A program made the position numbers and the translations under genes. From positions 1 through 64,000 of the IMG/VR virus record IMGVR_UViG_3300034101_003783: a stretch of DNA of 64,000 nucleotides; one strand, given 5' to 3'. Below the pieces are notes generated by a model. The model was not told where the DNA came from. It saw nothing but the letters and a program-made list of their open reading frames with translations, and did not search any database. Below are positions 42,801-50,320 of the stretch, one piece after another. Every line of letters starts with the position of its first letter. Positions within the stretch are counted from its first letter, which is position 1. This stretch comes from a virus.

Positions 42801-43670
42801 GGCATAACTATTAAGGATTGCATCACCAAAAGTAGTTTTTTCGTAAAAATCATTAGTTTTAACATTTGTTTGTTTATAACTAAAATAACCATTAGTACCA
42901 TTTGTTTCTTCTATACCTAAATAAAAAGATAAATTGTTACCTGTTGTTATGGTGTCACCAGTTATTGTCATAGAGGTATCATTACTTATATTAACAACCT
43001 CAAAAAAACTAGGATTTATTCCATCAACATATATTACATCACCTAAACTTAAATCTGTAAATTTTGTATTTGTACCTGTAACAACACCACCTAATGCAAT
43101 GTCAATTAAACCATTTAATGGTAAATCAAATCTATAGGTATATAATTTGTATCTCTTAAATAATATGTTTTTATGGTCATAGTCTGTTCTATTATTAAAC
43201 TCATCAATTCTTTCTGTAATTCTCCCAAAAGCAACACCGTTTGTTACTTCAGTTGTAGAAAAAGTCCAATCATATCTTATTCTGTCAAAGGGGTGTGATG
43301 ATTGATAAGCAACTTCACTTATTGTATTAATGCTTGTTGCTAAAACCATAATAGGTTCTACCGGTCCTTGTTTGTAATTTCCTGTTGTTATTGGGTTATT
43401 GTTTACATCAAAATTAGGTTGATCATAACAAGTTCTAAAATTTACAATGTTATAGAAGGCACCAGGTATTAAACTATTATTTGTAATTAAATTTACAAAT
43501 GATGCGTATGTAATAGGGGTCGCACTTAAAACCCAACTTTGGAAATCTATTATTGGTGTGTGTTTTGTGGTTCCTGTTTGTACATCATAATTAACTATTG
43601 GCATAATGTCTGCCGATGTGTACCCTGTATTTCCTACATATGGTAATTGTGATATTCTTTTATTTGCCAT
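39870..43670 (-). CDS. Long tail fibre/adhesin with nonapeptide repeats (1266 aa)
   Basis: Probable receptor-binding fibre. Residues 1-50 (ISQLPYVGNTGYTSADIMPI) match the N-terminus of the 325-aa fibre protein, suggesting a shared attachment module. Three tracts (about 285-555, 690-800 and 965-1210) are built from a 9-residue unit, [I/V]-G-x-x-F-x-x-N-x, for example IGNGFNKNV and IGDYFGCTN, which should form a right-handed beta-solenoid-like fold lined with Asn ladders. Between the second and third tracts (about 815-970) is a Gly/Thr-rich beta insertion (NNGGSGYSNSTGVPTTYGGT) common in fibres. It is the largest gene of the host-recognition block and follows a TATTTATA box. No enzymatic motif was seen. 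Confidence 0.8.
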   Translation of the reverse strand: MANKRISQLPYVGNTGYTSADIMPIVNYDVQTGTTKHTPIIDFQSWVLSATPITYASFVNLITNNSLIPGAFYNIVNFRTCYDQPNFDVNNNPITTGNYKQGPVEPIMVLATSINTISEVAYQSSHPFDRIRYDWTFSTTEVTNGVAFGRITERIDEFNNRTDYDHKNILFKRYKLYTYRFDLPLNGLIDIALGGVVTGTNTKFTDLSLGDVIYVDGINPSFFEVVNISNDTSMTITGDTITTGNNLSFYLGIEETNGTNGYFSYKQTNVKTNDFYEKTTFGDAILNSYAINNYVGDYANNYQNIGSGIFLLSNNLFLEGEYNNNKIGNNSYNNTFGTDNENNVWGDYCFENVSTNDIDECVFGYYFNNNIINCNLSNNIIGDVFESNRFLGENSTSFSDNQIGNNFINNIIYNQFSDNQIGNYFTNNIIGDAFNKNNFVFSSNTIKDNFDNIRLFSNFNNNNIYDDFTKNIIYGVFEGNDIGQGFFANIIDDSFKENVIKNKFSSNTIGDGFVSNSIGNNATKNLFSYNFSSNVINDGFFGNSPINNYFFGFSDFNTISNRNYVTFNDSLDGSIDDLIVGKELIMKVNTIPDRYFSIIFKQWSINNGGFQYERQEYDSVGTPIGNKLLFTKTDFGSEIDVIIPGFLEITRSNIGGGIYNSAVEGSFNSLLSPSGTTWNSIYAQKGDNGSDFSYNRIGNNFKSNTIGNNFGTDSVIPLGNTIGDFFQDNEISNNTYNNNIGNGFNKNVIDDNFIFNNIKNYFVNNTVGPNFQGNDIGDYFGCTNEKQIIGGFFQNNHIGNYFGNDGLTDTGANLIGVVTTVGYSTLKGIPTTINLNNGGSGYSNSTGVPTTYGGTGVGLTVDITTDGFGVIISVTISNAGTYYSVGDIITITTGGNDATITITDINTFNIGETIEDGFGGSAEVVSDNGVDEMIINLIIGDLTVGDTIDNLSGSSAVITGYTIEPLASGFTQNNLIGNTFINNQIGTYFQNNFIRNNFGSYKTTGISNIILDKFSGNTIGNYFGFDLVDNGDGGNIIRNNFAENVIGESFTYNVTVNTSDLGYFNNVIGYGCSRNTITDGFNFNRIADIFYENTLGSYFADNEIGYFFNLNTFADFATDNRIGYFSWINEVGTNFSSNHTNDSFYGNNIGNDFQHNTIGNFCGQPFVSGNIWGSNIFDNQIGDHIVGNQIASNFNNNNIFNDFQGNIVGPNFQYNITQTQITGTDFSPATHVYNSYNCTLFENSGGNNRLSYFDALDNLIIVNVNS
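40040..40770. repeat. C-terminal nonapeptide-repeat tract of the adhesin
   Basis: 27-bp periodicity coding [I/V]-G-x-x-F-x-x-N-x units; boundaries approximate. A short non-repeat turn interrupts it at several places. Confidence 0.65.
41270..41600. repeat. Central nonapeptide-repeat tract of the adhesin
   Basis: Consecutive units read IGNGFNKNV, IDDNFIFNN, IKNYFVNNT, VGPNFQGND; boundaries approximate. Confidence 0.68.
42005..42815. repeat. N-terminal nonapeptide-repeat tract of the adhesin
   Basis: Includes a near-exact DNA duplication: ATTACCTATTTGATTATCTG occurs at 42402-42421 and again 54 bp later, exactly two 27-bp units. Boundaries approximate. Confidence 0.68.
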
Positions 43671-43680
43671 TTTTTTATTT

Positions 43681-43688
43681 TATAAATA
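43681..43688 (-). promoter_or_regulatory. TATTTATA box, 10 nt before the adhesin gene
   Basis: Minus strand AATATTTATAAAATAAAAAA then ATG; it abuts the stop of the upstream gene. Confidence 0.55.
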
Positions 43689-44156
43689 TTAGATTATTAA
43701 TAATGTTGTCGTTGTTGTAACAGGTAATGGTGGTTTAGGCCCTACACAACAAGGAAATTCAGAAACGTAACAACTATCGTATGGTAAGTCATCCGCAATA
43801 AAACTTTCTTGTATATTTATATATAATTTATCTCTTATTGGTAATATTAAAACCCCATCACTATTTCTTAAAAGGAATTGACCTTCATACCTACCAACCT
43901 TTCTTGTGTCTTTATTTGTAAATTGATAATAAATATAATATTCAGGATCTGAGTTTGGGTCTATCATTGTTTTAGAAACAAAACCGGCAGGTCTTGTTAT
44001 TATTTTAGGTATACCAGTTTCAATGTCTACCATAGAAAAAAATATTGCAGAATTTTCTATCAATTCCATCATTCTATTATAATCACTACGACCATCTTTT
44101 ACAACCTGCATTTTAAGTAAGGGTAGTGTGGCGTTTTTTTTAATAAAAAATTCCAT
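43689..44156 (-). CDS. Virion-type protein with Thr-run C-terminus (155 aa)
   Basis: A 155-aa beta-rich protein. The start MEFFIKKNATLPLLKMQVVK and later YEGQFLLRNSDGVLILPIRD resemble N-terminal beta-sandwich domains of small baseplate or fibre-anchoring proteins (a BppU-like pattern, weak). The tail has clustered cysteines (CYVSEFPCCVG) followed by PKPPLPVTTTTTLLII. The same Thr-run plus hydrophobic ending closes the 728-aa protein at 50317. It sits just before the adhesin gene with a TATTTATT box upstream. A structural role is likely, exact identity unknown. Confidence 0.65.
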   Translation of the reverse strand: MEFFIKKNATLPLLKMQVVKDGRSDYNRMMELIENSAIFFSMVDIETGIPKIITRPAGFVSKTMIDPNSDPEYYIYYQFTNKDTRKVGRYEGQFLLRNSDGVLILPIRDKLYINIQESFIADDLPYDSCYVSEFPCCVGPKPPLPVTTTTTLLII

Positions 44157-44170
44157 TAATCTTTTTTATT

Positions 44171-44178
44171 AATAAATA
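44171..44178 (-). promoter_or_regulatory. TATTTATT box, 14 nt before the 155-aa gene
   Basis: Minus strand TTATATTTATTAATAAAAAA. Confidence 0.45.
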
Positions 44179-44184
44179 TAACAA

Positions 44185-45855
44185 CTAACATTCTTTTCTT
44201 AATTGGCCATCATAAAAATCAAATCTATTATGTTCAGTTGGGGTTAGGAGTAAAACGGAAGGATTAATATTACCTTTTATTGTTTCTTGATAACAATGGC
44301 TCATTAATGTTTGTTCATAGGGGTTTTGGAATCTTGTTTTTAAATAACATTTATAGTTTCCTTCTTTTGTCATTAGAATTGGCCAATTTGAAAGATATAT
44401 TTCCCCGCTAGCATATGGTACTCCTTTGTGTGACTTTATGTGTTTAAACTCTAAATTAGGAGAGTTTGGGTCTAAACCTTGTTTTGGTAATGTTTTATTA
44501 TTAACCCAATGTATTTCTCTGAAACTTTGTGGTACATTATACCATGACCATTGTTTATCATGACTACCAAAAAATTCCGTAAAATTTAATTTCAAAAAAT
44601 CAAAATTTTCTTTTTTAATAATTTCTTGTGTTATATTAAATAAATTTTTTACATAACGATTAAATCCATTTTTACATAAACTAGATTCTTTATTATAGAA
44701 AGCCATATCATCCTCAAAAAAATAATAAGTAGATAAATCATTTTGTTCATTAAAATGTTCCGCAATAAATTGTCTACCACCAGTAATACCAATATTATTT
44801 TTTTTGATGTGGCTAAATCCGTACATATCACAAATCCTTAAGTATTCTTCTGTTGTTGTTAAATCTGTGGAATTATTTAATAAAAATTTTTTAGTTTTTT
44901 TTATAAACGAAGGATCATAATCCATCATAGACTCAACCAAAACCTCAAACTGTTTTGGGGAATTAAATGTAATAACGTATAAACCAACACCATTATTATC
45001 TATAGTTTGATCTATTTTTTGTCTTTTATTTTCAAATAAAACAATGTTATTTTTTATGTCCTCAAAAAATTTATATAGTAGTCCGTTTGAATCAATTTTT
45101 ACATGATCAATTAAATTAGAATATTTGTATGTTAGAATTGTAAATAAACTTTCTTCAGTTCCCATGTAACCTGATGACAAAGTATCGTACATTAATTGAT
45201 AATACAAACCATTTAATTGTGATATAGTTTCTCTTGTTCCACCAAAAAATCCACCCCTTGCCACCATATTTGGTTTTTTACCAATGTATTCAGACATAGG
45301 TCCTATTGAAAACCCATGTATCTCTGTGTTTGTTTCGTATGGAAAACAAATAAATGTAAATTTATTAAAAGTATTGTTTATTTTTTCTAAAACTTTGTCA
45401 TGGGTGAAATACCCAACATTCACCGTGTTTGTAATTCCCGCATCAACCCAATATAATTTTTCTGAATTAAATGGGTCAAGTAACATGGCATCATGTAGTA
45501 AAAACATTTTAGACATAACAAGTGGGTTATACATATCTAACTTACCTTGTGTTGAATCTTTTAACCAACCTACTTGGTTATACCATTCTGGATTATTTCT
45601 TATATTTTGTATTTTATTATAAAAGTCATTATTTTTAAACCAACTTAAATCTCTTAATATAAATCTTGTTTTGTTTTGATCTCTACCTTGAGATATAACA
45701 AATTTTTGAAGTTCAGGGTCCCCAAAAATTATCATGTTACAATCAATTTTTAATGTTTCTTTAAATCTTTCTAAATAGAAATCGAAATTTCTTGACCAAC
45801 CTTCGGTCATATTACCTCTACCTATATCCCACAAACCTGTAACTAATGTTATCAT
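44185..45855 (-). CDS. Two-domain glycosyltransferase: HtrL/YibB-like plus GT-A-like domain
   Basis: A 556-aa protein. Residues 1-270 resemble the HtrL/YibB (WlaTC) family: MITLVTGLWDIGRGN at the start, then LYWVDAGITN and GGFFGGTRE, a family linked to lipopolysaccharide sugar transfer. Residues 290-556 form a second domain with a GT-A-like beginning (VGLYVITFNSPKQFEVLVES), a DNA-level acidic pair EDDMAFYN as probable nucleotide-sugar/metal site, and GEIYLSNWPIL. It lies in the fibre block between two virion-type genes and 8 nt after the GT25 gene. The acceptor could be a virion protein or a host glycan. The sequence does not decide. Confidence 0.75.
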   Translation of the reverse strand: MITLVTGLWDIGRGNMTEGWSRNFDFYLERFKETLKIDCNMIIFGDPELQKFVISQGRDQNKTRFILRDLSWFKNNDFYNKIQNIRNNPEWYNQVGWLKDSTQGKLDMYNPLVMSKMFLLHDAMLLDPFNSEKLYWVDAGITNTVNVGYFTHDKVLEKINNTFNKFTFICFPYETNTEIHGFSIGPMSEYIGKKPNMVARGGFFGGTRETISQLNGLYYQLMYDTLSSGYMGTEESLFTILTYKYSNLIDHVKIDSNGLLYKFFEDIKNNIVLFENKRQKIDQTIDNNGVGLYVITFNSPKQFEVLVESMMDYDPSFIKKTKKFLLNNSTDLTTTEEYLRICDMYGFSHIKKNNIGITGGRQFIAEHFNEQNDLSTYYFFEDDMAFYNKESSLCKNGFNRYVKNLFNITQEIIKKENFDFLKLNFTEFFGSHDKQWSWYNVPQSFREIHWVNNKTLPKQGLDPNSPNLEFKHIKSHKGVPYASGEIYLSNWPILMTKEGNYKCYLKTRFQNPYEQTLMSHCYQETIKGNINPSVLLLTPTEHNRFDFYDGQLRKEC

Positions 45856-45863
45856 TTTGTTTT

Positions 45864-46544
45864 TTATTCTTTATTAAGTTTATCATATATAAAATTATGG
45901 TAGTTACCCTGTATCCAAACATCGTAATTAACAGGACCATTAGGTTGTAAAGTTGATACAAACCCAACGGCATGATTTATCATTAAAGGTATTGTAGTTA
46001 GAACTTTAAACCCCTTTGAAGATAATAAACATAGATGGTCATCTATTGCAATATAATCTTTTTTGTAATTAATATTATCAATTAAATGTTCATAAGCTCT
46101 TTTTTTTATTAGATAGGCCCATGAACCAGTACTTTTAGTTACCGAATATAGATTGTCCGTCACATATTTTAAATCTTCCTTTGGGTTACACCCAAGCAAT
46201 ACAACATCCCACTCAACAGATTTTAAATCTAAAACAACTTTTTTTAATACTTCCGTAAATTCTTTTTTTTCTTTTGGGTAATAACAAATATCCTCAATAT
46301 TAAAATCATCTTCCCCCACAAAAATTATTTCTAAATTTTCTTTTTTTGCAATCTTAAATAATTCTAAATGACTTTTAGTACAAGAATAAACTTTTAAATC
46401 ATCTGTTTGGGCAGGAAACCTAAATAAGTTTTTTATCTCATATTTAGAAATCAAACTATTAACATGGATTAACCTATCTACACTACTATCAAGATTTATA
46501 AAAAAACCCTTGTTGGCTAAAACCTCATTTAAAATACTAAACAT
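45864..46544 (-). CDS. Glycosyltransferase family 25-like protein
   Basis: A 226-aa protein with the GT25 pattern. The opening is KGFFINLDSSVDRLIHVNSL (family: f-v-I-N-L-d-x-s-x-x-R), then the CTKSHLELFKIAKKENLEII region, the acidic FVGEDDF motif that binds the metal-nucleotide sugar, WDVVLLGC, and SWAYLIKKRAYEHLI followed by IDDHLC. GT25 enzymes typically add galactose or glucose to LPS or, in eukaryotes, to collagen. It is 3 nt after one glycosyltransferase and 8 nt before another, forming a tight three-gene unit inside the fibre block. Confidence 0.85.
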   Translation of the reverse strand: MFSILNEVLANKGFFINLDSSVDRLIHVNSLISKYEIKNLFRFPAQTDDLKVYSCTKSHLELFKIAKKENLEIIFVGEDDFNIEDICYYPKEKKEFTEVLKKVVLDLKSVEWDVVLLGCNPKEDLKYVTDNLYSVTKSTGSWAYLIKKRAYEHLIDNINYKKDYIAIDDHLCLLSSKGFKVLTTIPLMINHAVGFVSTLQPNGPVNYDVWIQGNYHNFIYDKLNKE

Positions 46545-46547
46545 TTT

Positions 46548-47795
46548 TTATAAATTACCCGTTATTCTATTACACCACCCTTTTGATTTAGAGTAAGGCC
46601 AAACAACCCAATACTTTGGTTTTTCTGTTGTATTAAATTCTCTCCATACTTTACAGTATCCATCAGGATCCTTTTTCATTCTAAGGATTTCATTAGTGTC
46701 CGCATCTTGTCTGTGAAGAGTCTCATCCTTACTATTATGAAATGCAACAACCCAAAACTCATAATCATTTTCTGGAACATCGTTAAACGAAACATCAATA
46801 CAATGTTTAAAGATCATTGAAAAACTATTAATCCATTCTTCCTCGTTCTTATATTCATATGGGTTTGGTGGATATTTCTTATCTATTGTATATTGTTGTA
46901 CTGCTCTTTTAGAGAATAAAATACCCGAATATTTTTCATAGTCTTTAATCGTTCTTTCAGACCCCATACCATAAATCCCAATATCCTCATTTAAAGTTTC
47001 ACCGTCAACACCTAAAAGTTTTCTATTTTTAGAATGTGACGAATCATTTTTCTTATACCATTCTTTATCATCATCCCATTGTTTTGTTCTACCTTTTCTT
47101 GTGTATTCATGCCAAATTACAACTTTGTGTGGGTGAAATAAATCATACCCATGGGTATAAGACCTTACCGCAATTGATATTTCTTCTCCATGAAAATAAT
47201 ATTCAGGGTCATGTTGTACTTCTTTTGTAAATTCACCTAATGTAAAACAAAAATGAGCCGAGTAGAATCTTGCAGGAATAGGACCCGTTAAGTCTTTCCA
47301 ATTAGGAATCACTTCGGGTAAAAAGAAAACACAACCTTCAGGTGTAAATCTATCAAACGCCATTCTCCATGGTTCAGTTACTCTACCTTGTGGGTCGTTA
47401 TCAGGATCAAAAGACGAAACATATCCGGTTAATAAAGGTTTTTTATAACCCTTATTCTGTAAATCTGTAATCATACTAATAAGAGTAGAATCCCAACCCT
47501 TCTCAAACCTCATATGAGAATCTATTTGTAATGTGTACTCCTCATTGTCGTATTGTTGTTGTGTAAGATTTCTTGCCCAACAAACTCCTTTTGATTCTAC
47601 GTACGGAATATTTAAAATTTTAAATCTCTTATCATTATCAAACTCAGAAAGATCATCAAATTTATCTTCTTCATTAAATTGTCTTGCAATTGAAAAAACT
47701 AAGTTCTCAGGGTTTTTTGCTTTATCTAAACAATCTTTGATTGTTGGTACTAATTGTGGATCTCTGTAAGACGCAATCTGTATAAAAATTTTCAT
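46548..47795 (-). CDS. GlcNAc-type glycosyltransferase (PF11397-like)
   Basis: A 415-aa protein that starts MKIFIQIASYRDPQLVPTIK, with NPENLVFSIARQ soon after. This is the signature of the family described in Dictyostelium as UDP-GlcNAc:hydroxyproline GlcNAc transferase and widespread in phages and bacteria. The metal-site analogue is LQIDSHMRFEKGWD, followed by a region with YFHGEEISIAVR. The family's known protein acceptor (hydroxyproline in Skp1) is notable because neighbouring genes code for Pro-Thr-rich virion proteins. First gene of the three glycosyltransferase unit. Confidence 0.85.
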   Translation of the reverse strand: MKIFIQIASYRDPQLVPTIKDCLDKAKNPENLVFSIARQFNEEDKFDDLSEFDNDKRFKILNIPYVESKGVCWARNLTQQQYDNEEYTLQIDSHMRFEKGWDSTLISMITDLQNKGYKKPLLTGYVSSFDPDNDPQGRVTEPWRMAFDRFTPEGCVFFLPEVIPNWKDLTGPIPARFYSAHFCFTLGEFTKEVQHDPEYYFHGEEISIAVRSYTHGYDLFHPHKVVIWHEYTRKGRTKQWDDDKEWYKKNDSSHSKNRKLLGVDGETLNEDIGIYGMGSERTIKDYEKYSGILFSKRAVQQYTIDKKYPPNPYEYKNEEEWINSFSMIFKHCIDVSFNDVPENDYEFWVVAFHNSKDETLHRQDADTNEILRMKKDPDGYCKVWREFNTTEKPKYWVVWPYSKSKGWCNRITGNL

Positions 47796-47843
47796 TTACT
47801 TTTTTTGTAAAAAATAATAAACAAATAAAATAAAATAAATAAT

Positions 47844-48314
47844 TTAAAGACAAAGATTAGAAACACAAGGAGGTCCTGTTACAATATTAACGTTAACTAA
47901 ATTTGTAACGTTTGAAGCACAAAAATATGTTGGCAATATGTGACCTATTGGTACTAATGTATTAATATTACCAAAACAATCTACAAAATCTAACGTTCCA
48001 CCTTCTATCGTTAATGCGATTGCCTCTATACAGTTACATTCCGTAGGTAAAGGGCTTGGGGTTGGTGTGGGTGTTGGTGTAGGGCTTGGTGTAATACATG
48101 TATATAACTCAAACCTATCACAACCTTCCCCATCTATTATTTTAACTAACAAAGATCCTGACGTATTTAATGGTGACGGAACAGTAAAAGTGTAAGACGG
48201 TGGACAAGAAGTAAGTCCCGTTATATAAACACATATTGTATTTGTTATGTCACAAACATAAACATCATAAGGAGATGTACCAGTAATAACGTTTATGGTT
48301 ATTTCATTTGACAT
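47844..48314 (-). CDS. Pro/Thr-linker virion-type protein (156 aa)
   Basis: Not recognised by family. Two beta-rich halves with several cysteines (about 1-80 and 92-156) are joined by a linker [19 protein letters not shown] near residues 75-92. The first half contains VYVCDITNTICVYITG. The gene overlaps no neighbour, starting 1 nt before the end of the 109-aa gene. The linker type recurs in the 222-aa and 728-aa proteins of the same block, so a virion-surface role is likely. Confidence 0.68.
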   Translation of the reverse strand: MSNEITINVITGTSPYDVYVCDITNTICVYITGLTSCPPSYTFTVPSPLNTSGSLLVKIIDGEGCDRFELYTCITPSPTPTPTPTPSPLPTECNCIEAIALTIEGGTLDFVDCFGNINTLVPIGHILPTYFCASNVTNLVNVNIVTGPPCVSNLCL

Positions 48315-48644
48315 TTAATTATTATTGATTATTTGATTGTAAACTAATAAAATCCCCTCACCATAAGAAGGATACTGATTCATTTCATTTTTAGTTTTTA
48401 TAATTTCCACAGATTTTATTTCTCCGTCTAATAAATAAAATTTAACCGTTTCCCAATCACTAATATCTTCAGGATTTTTCACATAAGTTAAATCATTTAT
48501 CATACAAATAAAAAAATCATTTAATAACGTAATTAAATTATTTTGATCATCTAAAAAAAATGTTTCGTTCGGGACTGAGTAAGTGTTGATATTTTTATCA
48601 ACATTATACAACTCCATAAAAAAGTATTTTTGATTGTTTGCCAT
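48315..48644 (-). CDS. Small hypothetical protein of the fibre block (109 aa)
   Basis: Not recognised. It starts MANNQKYFFMELYNVDKNIN, is mixed alpha/beta and acidic, with one cysteine and no linker or membrane segment. Packed between the 325-aa fibre gene (4 nt) and the 156-aa gene (adjacent), it is probably cotranscribed with both. Position suggests a fibre chaperone or small accessory structural protein, without direct sequence support. Confidence 0.65.
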   Translation of the reverse strand: MANNQKYFFMELYNVDKNINTYSVPNETFFLDDQNNLITLLNDFFICMINDLTYVKNPEDISDWETVKFYLLDGEIKSVEIIKTKNEMNQYPSYGEGILLVYNQIINNN

Positions 48645-48648
48645 AATT

Positions 48649-49626
48649 TTAATTTTTTATTATTATTATATATAATTCTCCTTGTCTTGAGTTGCCCGAA
48701 ACCCCAGATACCGCCGCCCCTTGAGCCGCAGTACTTGTATTAACGTACCTAGCCCTAATATCAATTGTATGACTTCCTGCACTTAAATTTAATATAGAAC
48801 TTAATGACCATGTTGTATTAGTAAAGGCCACATTTATAGTGTTTGGGTTCATTGTGTTTATGTGATTAAATCCACCATCTGTTTGTAAAGATCCATCAAC
48901 AAAAATACCAATGTAAGATGTAAATGTATAATTAGACCCATTGGTGTTACCTATACCTCCTATTGAAGACACATAAACAGAACAATTACTAGGGACGGTA
49001 AAGGTTTGGGATAATCCTGGAACAACAAAATATGCTGTAGTTGCATTTGATAAAGGAAGAGATGCGTTACCATATAGTTTATATGTTGTCTGACCTAACC
49101 CAGCAACTAATTTACCTGATGAATCAAAAGATGCTGCTTGATTTGGTGTTCCTGTTGTATTACCTACATTTACTGTAGAAGAACTAAAAGTTGTTGCAAT
49201 TAGTCCTTGTGCGGACGTATTACCGGTTATATTTAAATTTCCATTAACGGTTAAACCTGTTACAGTATTAATTGTTTGAGTTAAATCGGGTTGACCATTA
49301 TTTTGTTTTATTGTGAAAACATTATCACTATATGTAAAACCTGTAACATATGTGTCAGGATCAATTGGTAAATTTTGATATGTTGTTGCCGATATGATAT
49401 TTGTATTTATACCGTTTGTAAAAGAAGTAGATCCGGTAACTGTTCCTCCGCTTAATGGTAAAAAATAGTTATAAGAATCTATTATGACATAATCTTTAAC
49501 ATCATCTATCTTTGTGTTACTTGTGGTTCCTGTCGGATTTAAATAGTTAACAAAAACTAATAAATCAATTGGTGTATAGCCGGTATTTCCGATATAAGGA
49601 AACTGTGATATTTTAACATCAGACAT
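48649..49626 (-). CDS. Tail fibre protein with shared N-terminal module and C-terminal jelly-roll-like head (325 aa)
   Basis: Residues 1-50 (KISQFPYIGNTGYTPIDLLV) match the N-terminus of the 1266-aa adhesin, a likely attachment module. Residues 50-170 contain short Thr/Asn-rich strands typical of fibre shafts (LTVNGNLNITGNTSAQGLIA). Residues about 180-325 look like a C1q/TNF-type beta-sandwich head: YFVVPGLSQTFTVPSNCSVY, IGIFVDGSLQTDGG, LSAGSHTIDIRARY and the final beta strand ELYIIIIKN. The protein is probably trimeric. It has a TATTTATA box 15 nt upstream. Confidence 0.8.
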   Translation of the reverse strand: MSDVKISQFPYIGNTGYTPIDLLVFVNYLNPTGTTSNTKIDDVKDYVIIDSYNYFLPLSGGTVTGSTSFTNGINTNIISATTYQNLPIDPDTYVTGFTYSDNVFTIKQNNGQPDLTQTINTVTGLTVNGNLNITGNTSAQGLIATTFSSSTVNVGNTTGTPNQAASFDSSGKLVAGLGQTTYKLYGNASLPLSNATTAYFVVPGLSQTFTVPSNCSVYVSSIGGIGNTNGSNYTFTSYIGIFVDGSLQTDGGFNHINTMNPNTINVAFTNTTWSLSSILNLSAGSHTIDIRARYVNTSTAAQGAAVSGVSGNSRQGELYIIIIKN

Positions 49627-49641
49627 TTTTTATTTTTTTAT

Positions 49642-49649
49642 TATAAATA
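49642..49649 (-). promoter_or_regulatory. TATTTATA box, 15 nt before the 325-aa fibre gene
   Basis: Minus strand ACTATTTATAATAAAAAAAT then ATG. Confidence 0.55.
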
Positions 49650-49651
49650 GT

Positions 49652-50320
49652 TTATTCTGCAATTATGTACTGACTTATTTCTGATAGAATTTTATTCCCA
49701 TCTTCACTAACAATATAAAATACGAATGCCGTTACTGTTGGTGTTGGTGTACTAGTAACTGTTGGTGTTGGGGTATTAGTTCCTGTCGGAGTAGGTTTTG
49801 GTGTATTAGTTCCTGTCGGAGTAGGTGTTGGTGTACATCCACAAGGGTTTGTACAAGTTTGAGTTGGTTTAGGTGGTTTAACTGTTGGTGTTGGTGTTGG
49901 GTTATTACAACCACAAGGGTTTGTACAAGTCTCACTTGGTGTTGGTGTTATTGTTGGAGTAACGCTTATTGTTGGAGTAACTGTAGGTGTTGGTGTTGGT
50001 ACTTTACATGGATCCAAAGTTGTTGTAGGAGTATTAGTTGGTGTTGGGGTTGGTGTTTGAGTTCTTGTTGGAGTATTAGTTGGTGTTGGGGTTGGTGTAG
50101 ATCTAGGGACATTAATTATGTTCACACATTTACTACCATTTACTAAAATTGTATATGTTCCGTAAATTTCTCTTGGTGGGTTTAATTCGTTAGGAAAAAA
50201 TACAAAAGGTAATATAACTTGACCTAAATTTATTGTTATTAAATCATTATCCGGTTTAAAAAGTACTGTTACACTTTCTCCACTAAAATTTATACTTTCT
50301 ATTGTAATACTTAAACTCAT
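49652..50320 (-). CDS. Mucin-like Pro-Thr repeat virion protein (222 aa)
   Basis: Residues 1-73 form a beta-rich domain ending CVNIINVP. Residues about 74-200 are almost wholly Pro-Thr repeats ([20 protein letters not shown]) interrupted by two copies of a CTNPCGC cluster. The last 25 residues form a short beta segment ([20 protein letters not shown]). The ATG overlaps the stop of the 728-aa gene (ATGA). An extended, possibly glycosylated stalk is the simplest reading. No enzymatic feature was seen. Confidence 0.75.
   Translation of the reverse strand: MSLSITIESINFSGESVTVLFKPDNDLITINLGQVILPFVFFPNELNPPREIYGTYTILVNGSKCVNIINVPRSTPTPTPTNTPTRTQTPTPTPTNTPTTTLDPCKVPTPTPTVTPTISVTPTITPTPSETCTNPCGCNNPTPTPTVKPPKPTQTCTNPCGCTPTPTPTGTNTPKPTPTGTNTPTPTVTSTPTPTVTAFVFYIVSEDGNKILSEISQYIIAE
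49735..50100. repeat. GTTGGTGT-type repeats coding Pro-Thr tract
   Basis: The plus strand shows repeated GGTGTTGGTGTT and GGAGTAGGTTTTGGTGTATT-type units, all read in frame on the minus strand as Pro-Thr. Slippage by 6 bp or unit exchange would keep the frame. Shorter tracts of the same kind lie at about 48052-48096 and 51391-51434. Confidence 0.75.

Noticed and set aside
42005-42815. Possible CRISPR-like array in the adhesin gene
   Set aside because: The periodicity is 27 bp with no spacers, is fully coding in one frame, and units are degenerate, as in a protein repeat.
39870-50320. Diversity-generating retroelement acting on the fibre genes
   Set aside because: No reverse transcriptase gene and no template/variable repeat pair with adenine-specific differences was seen in the window.
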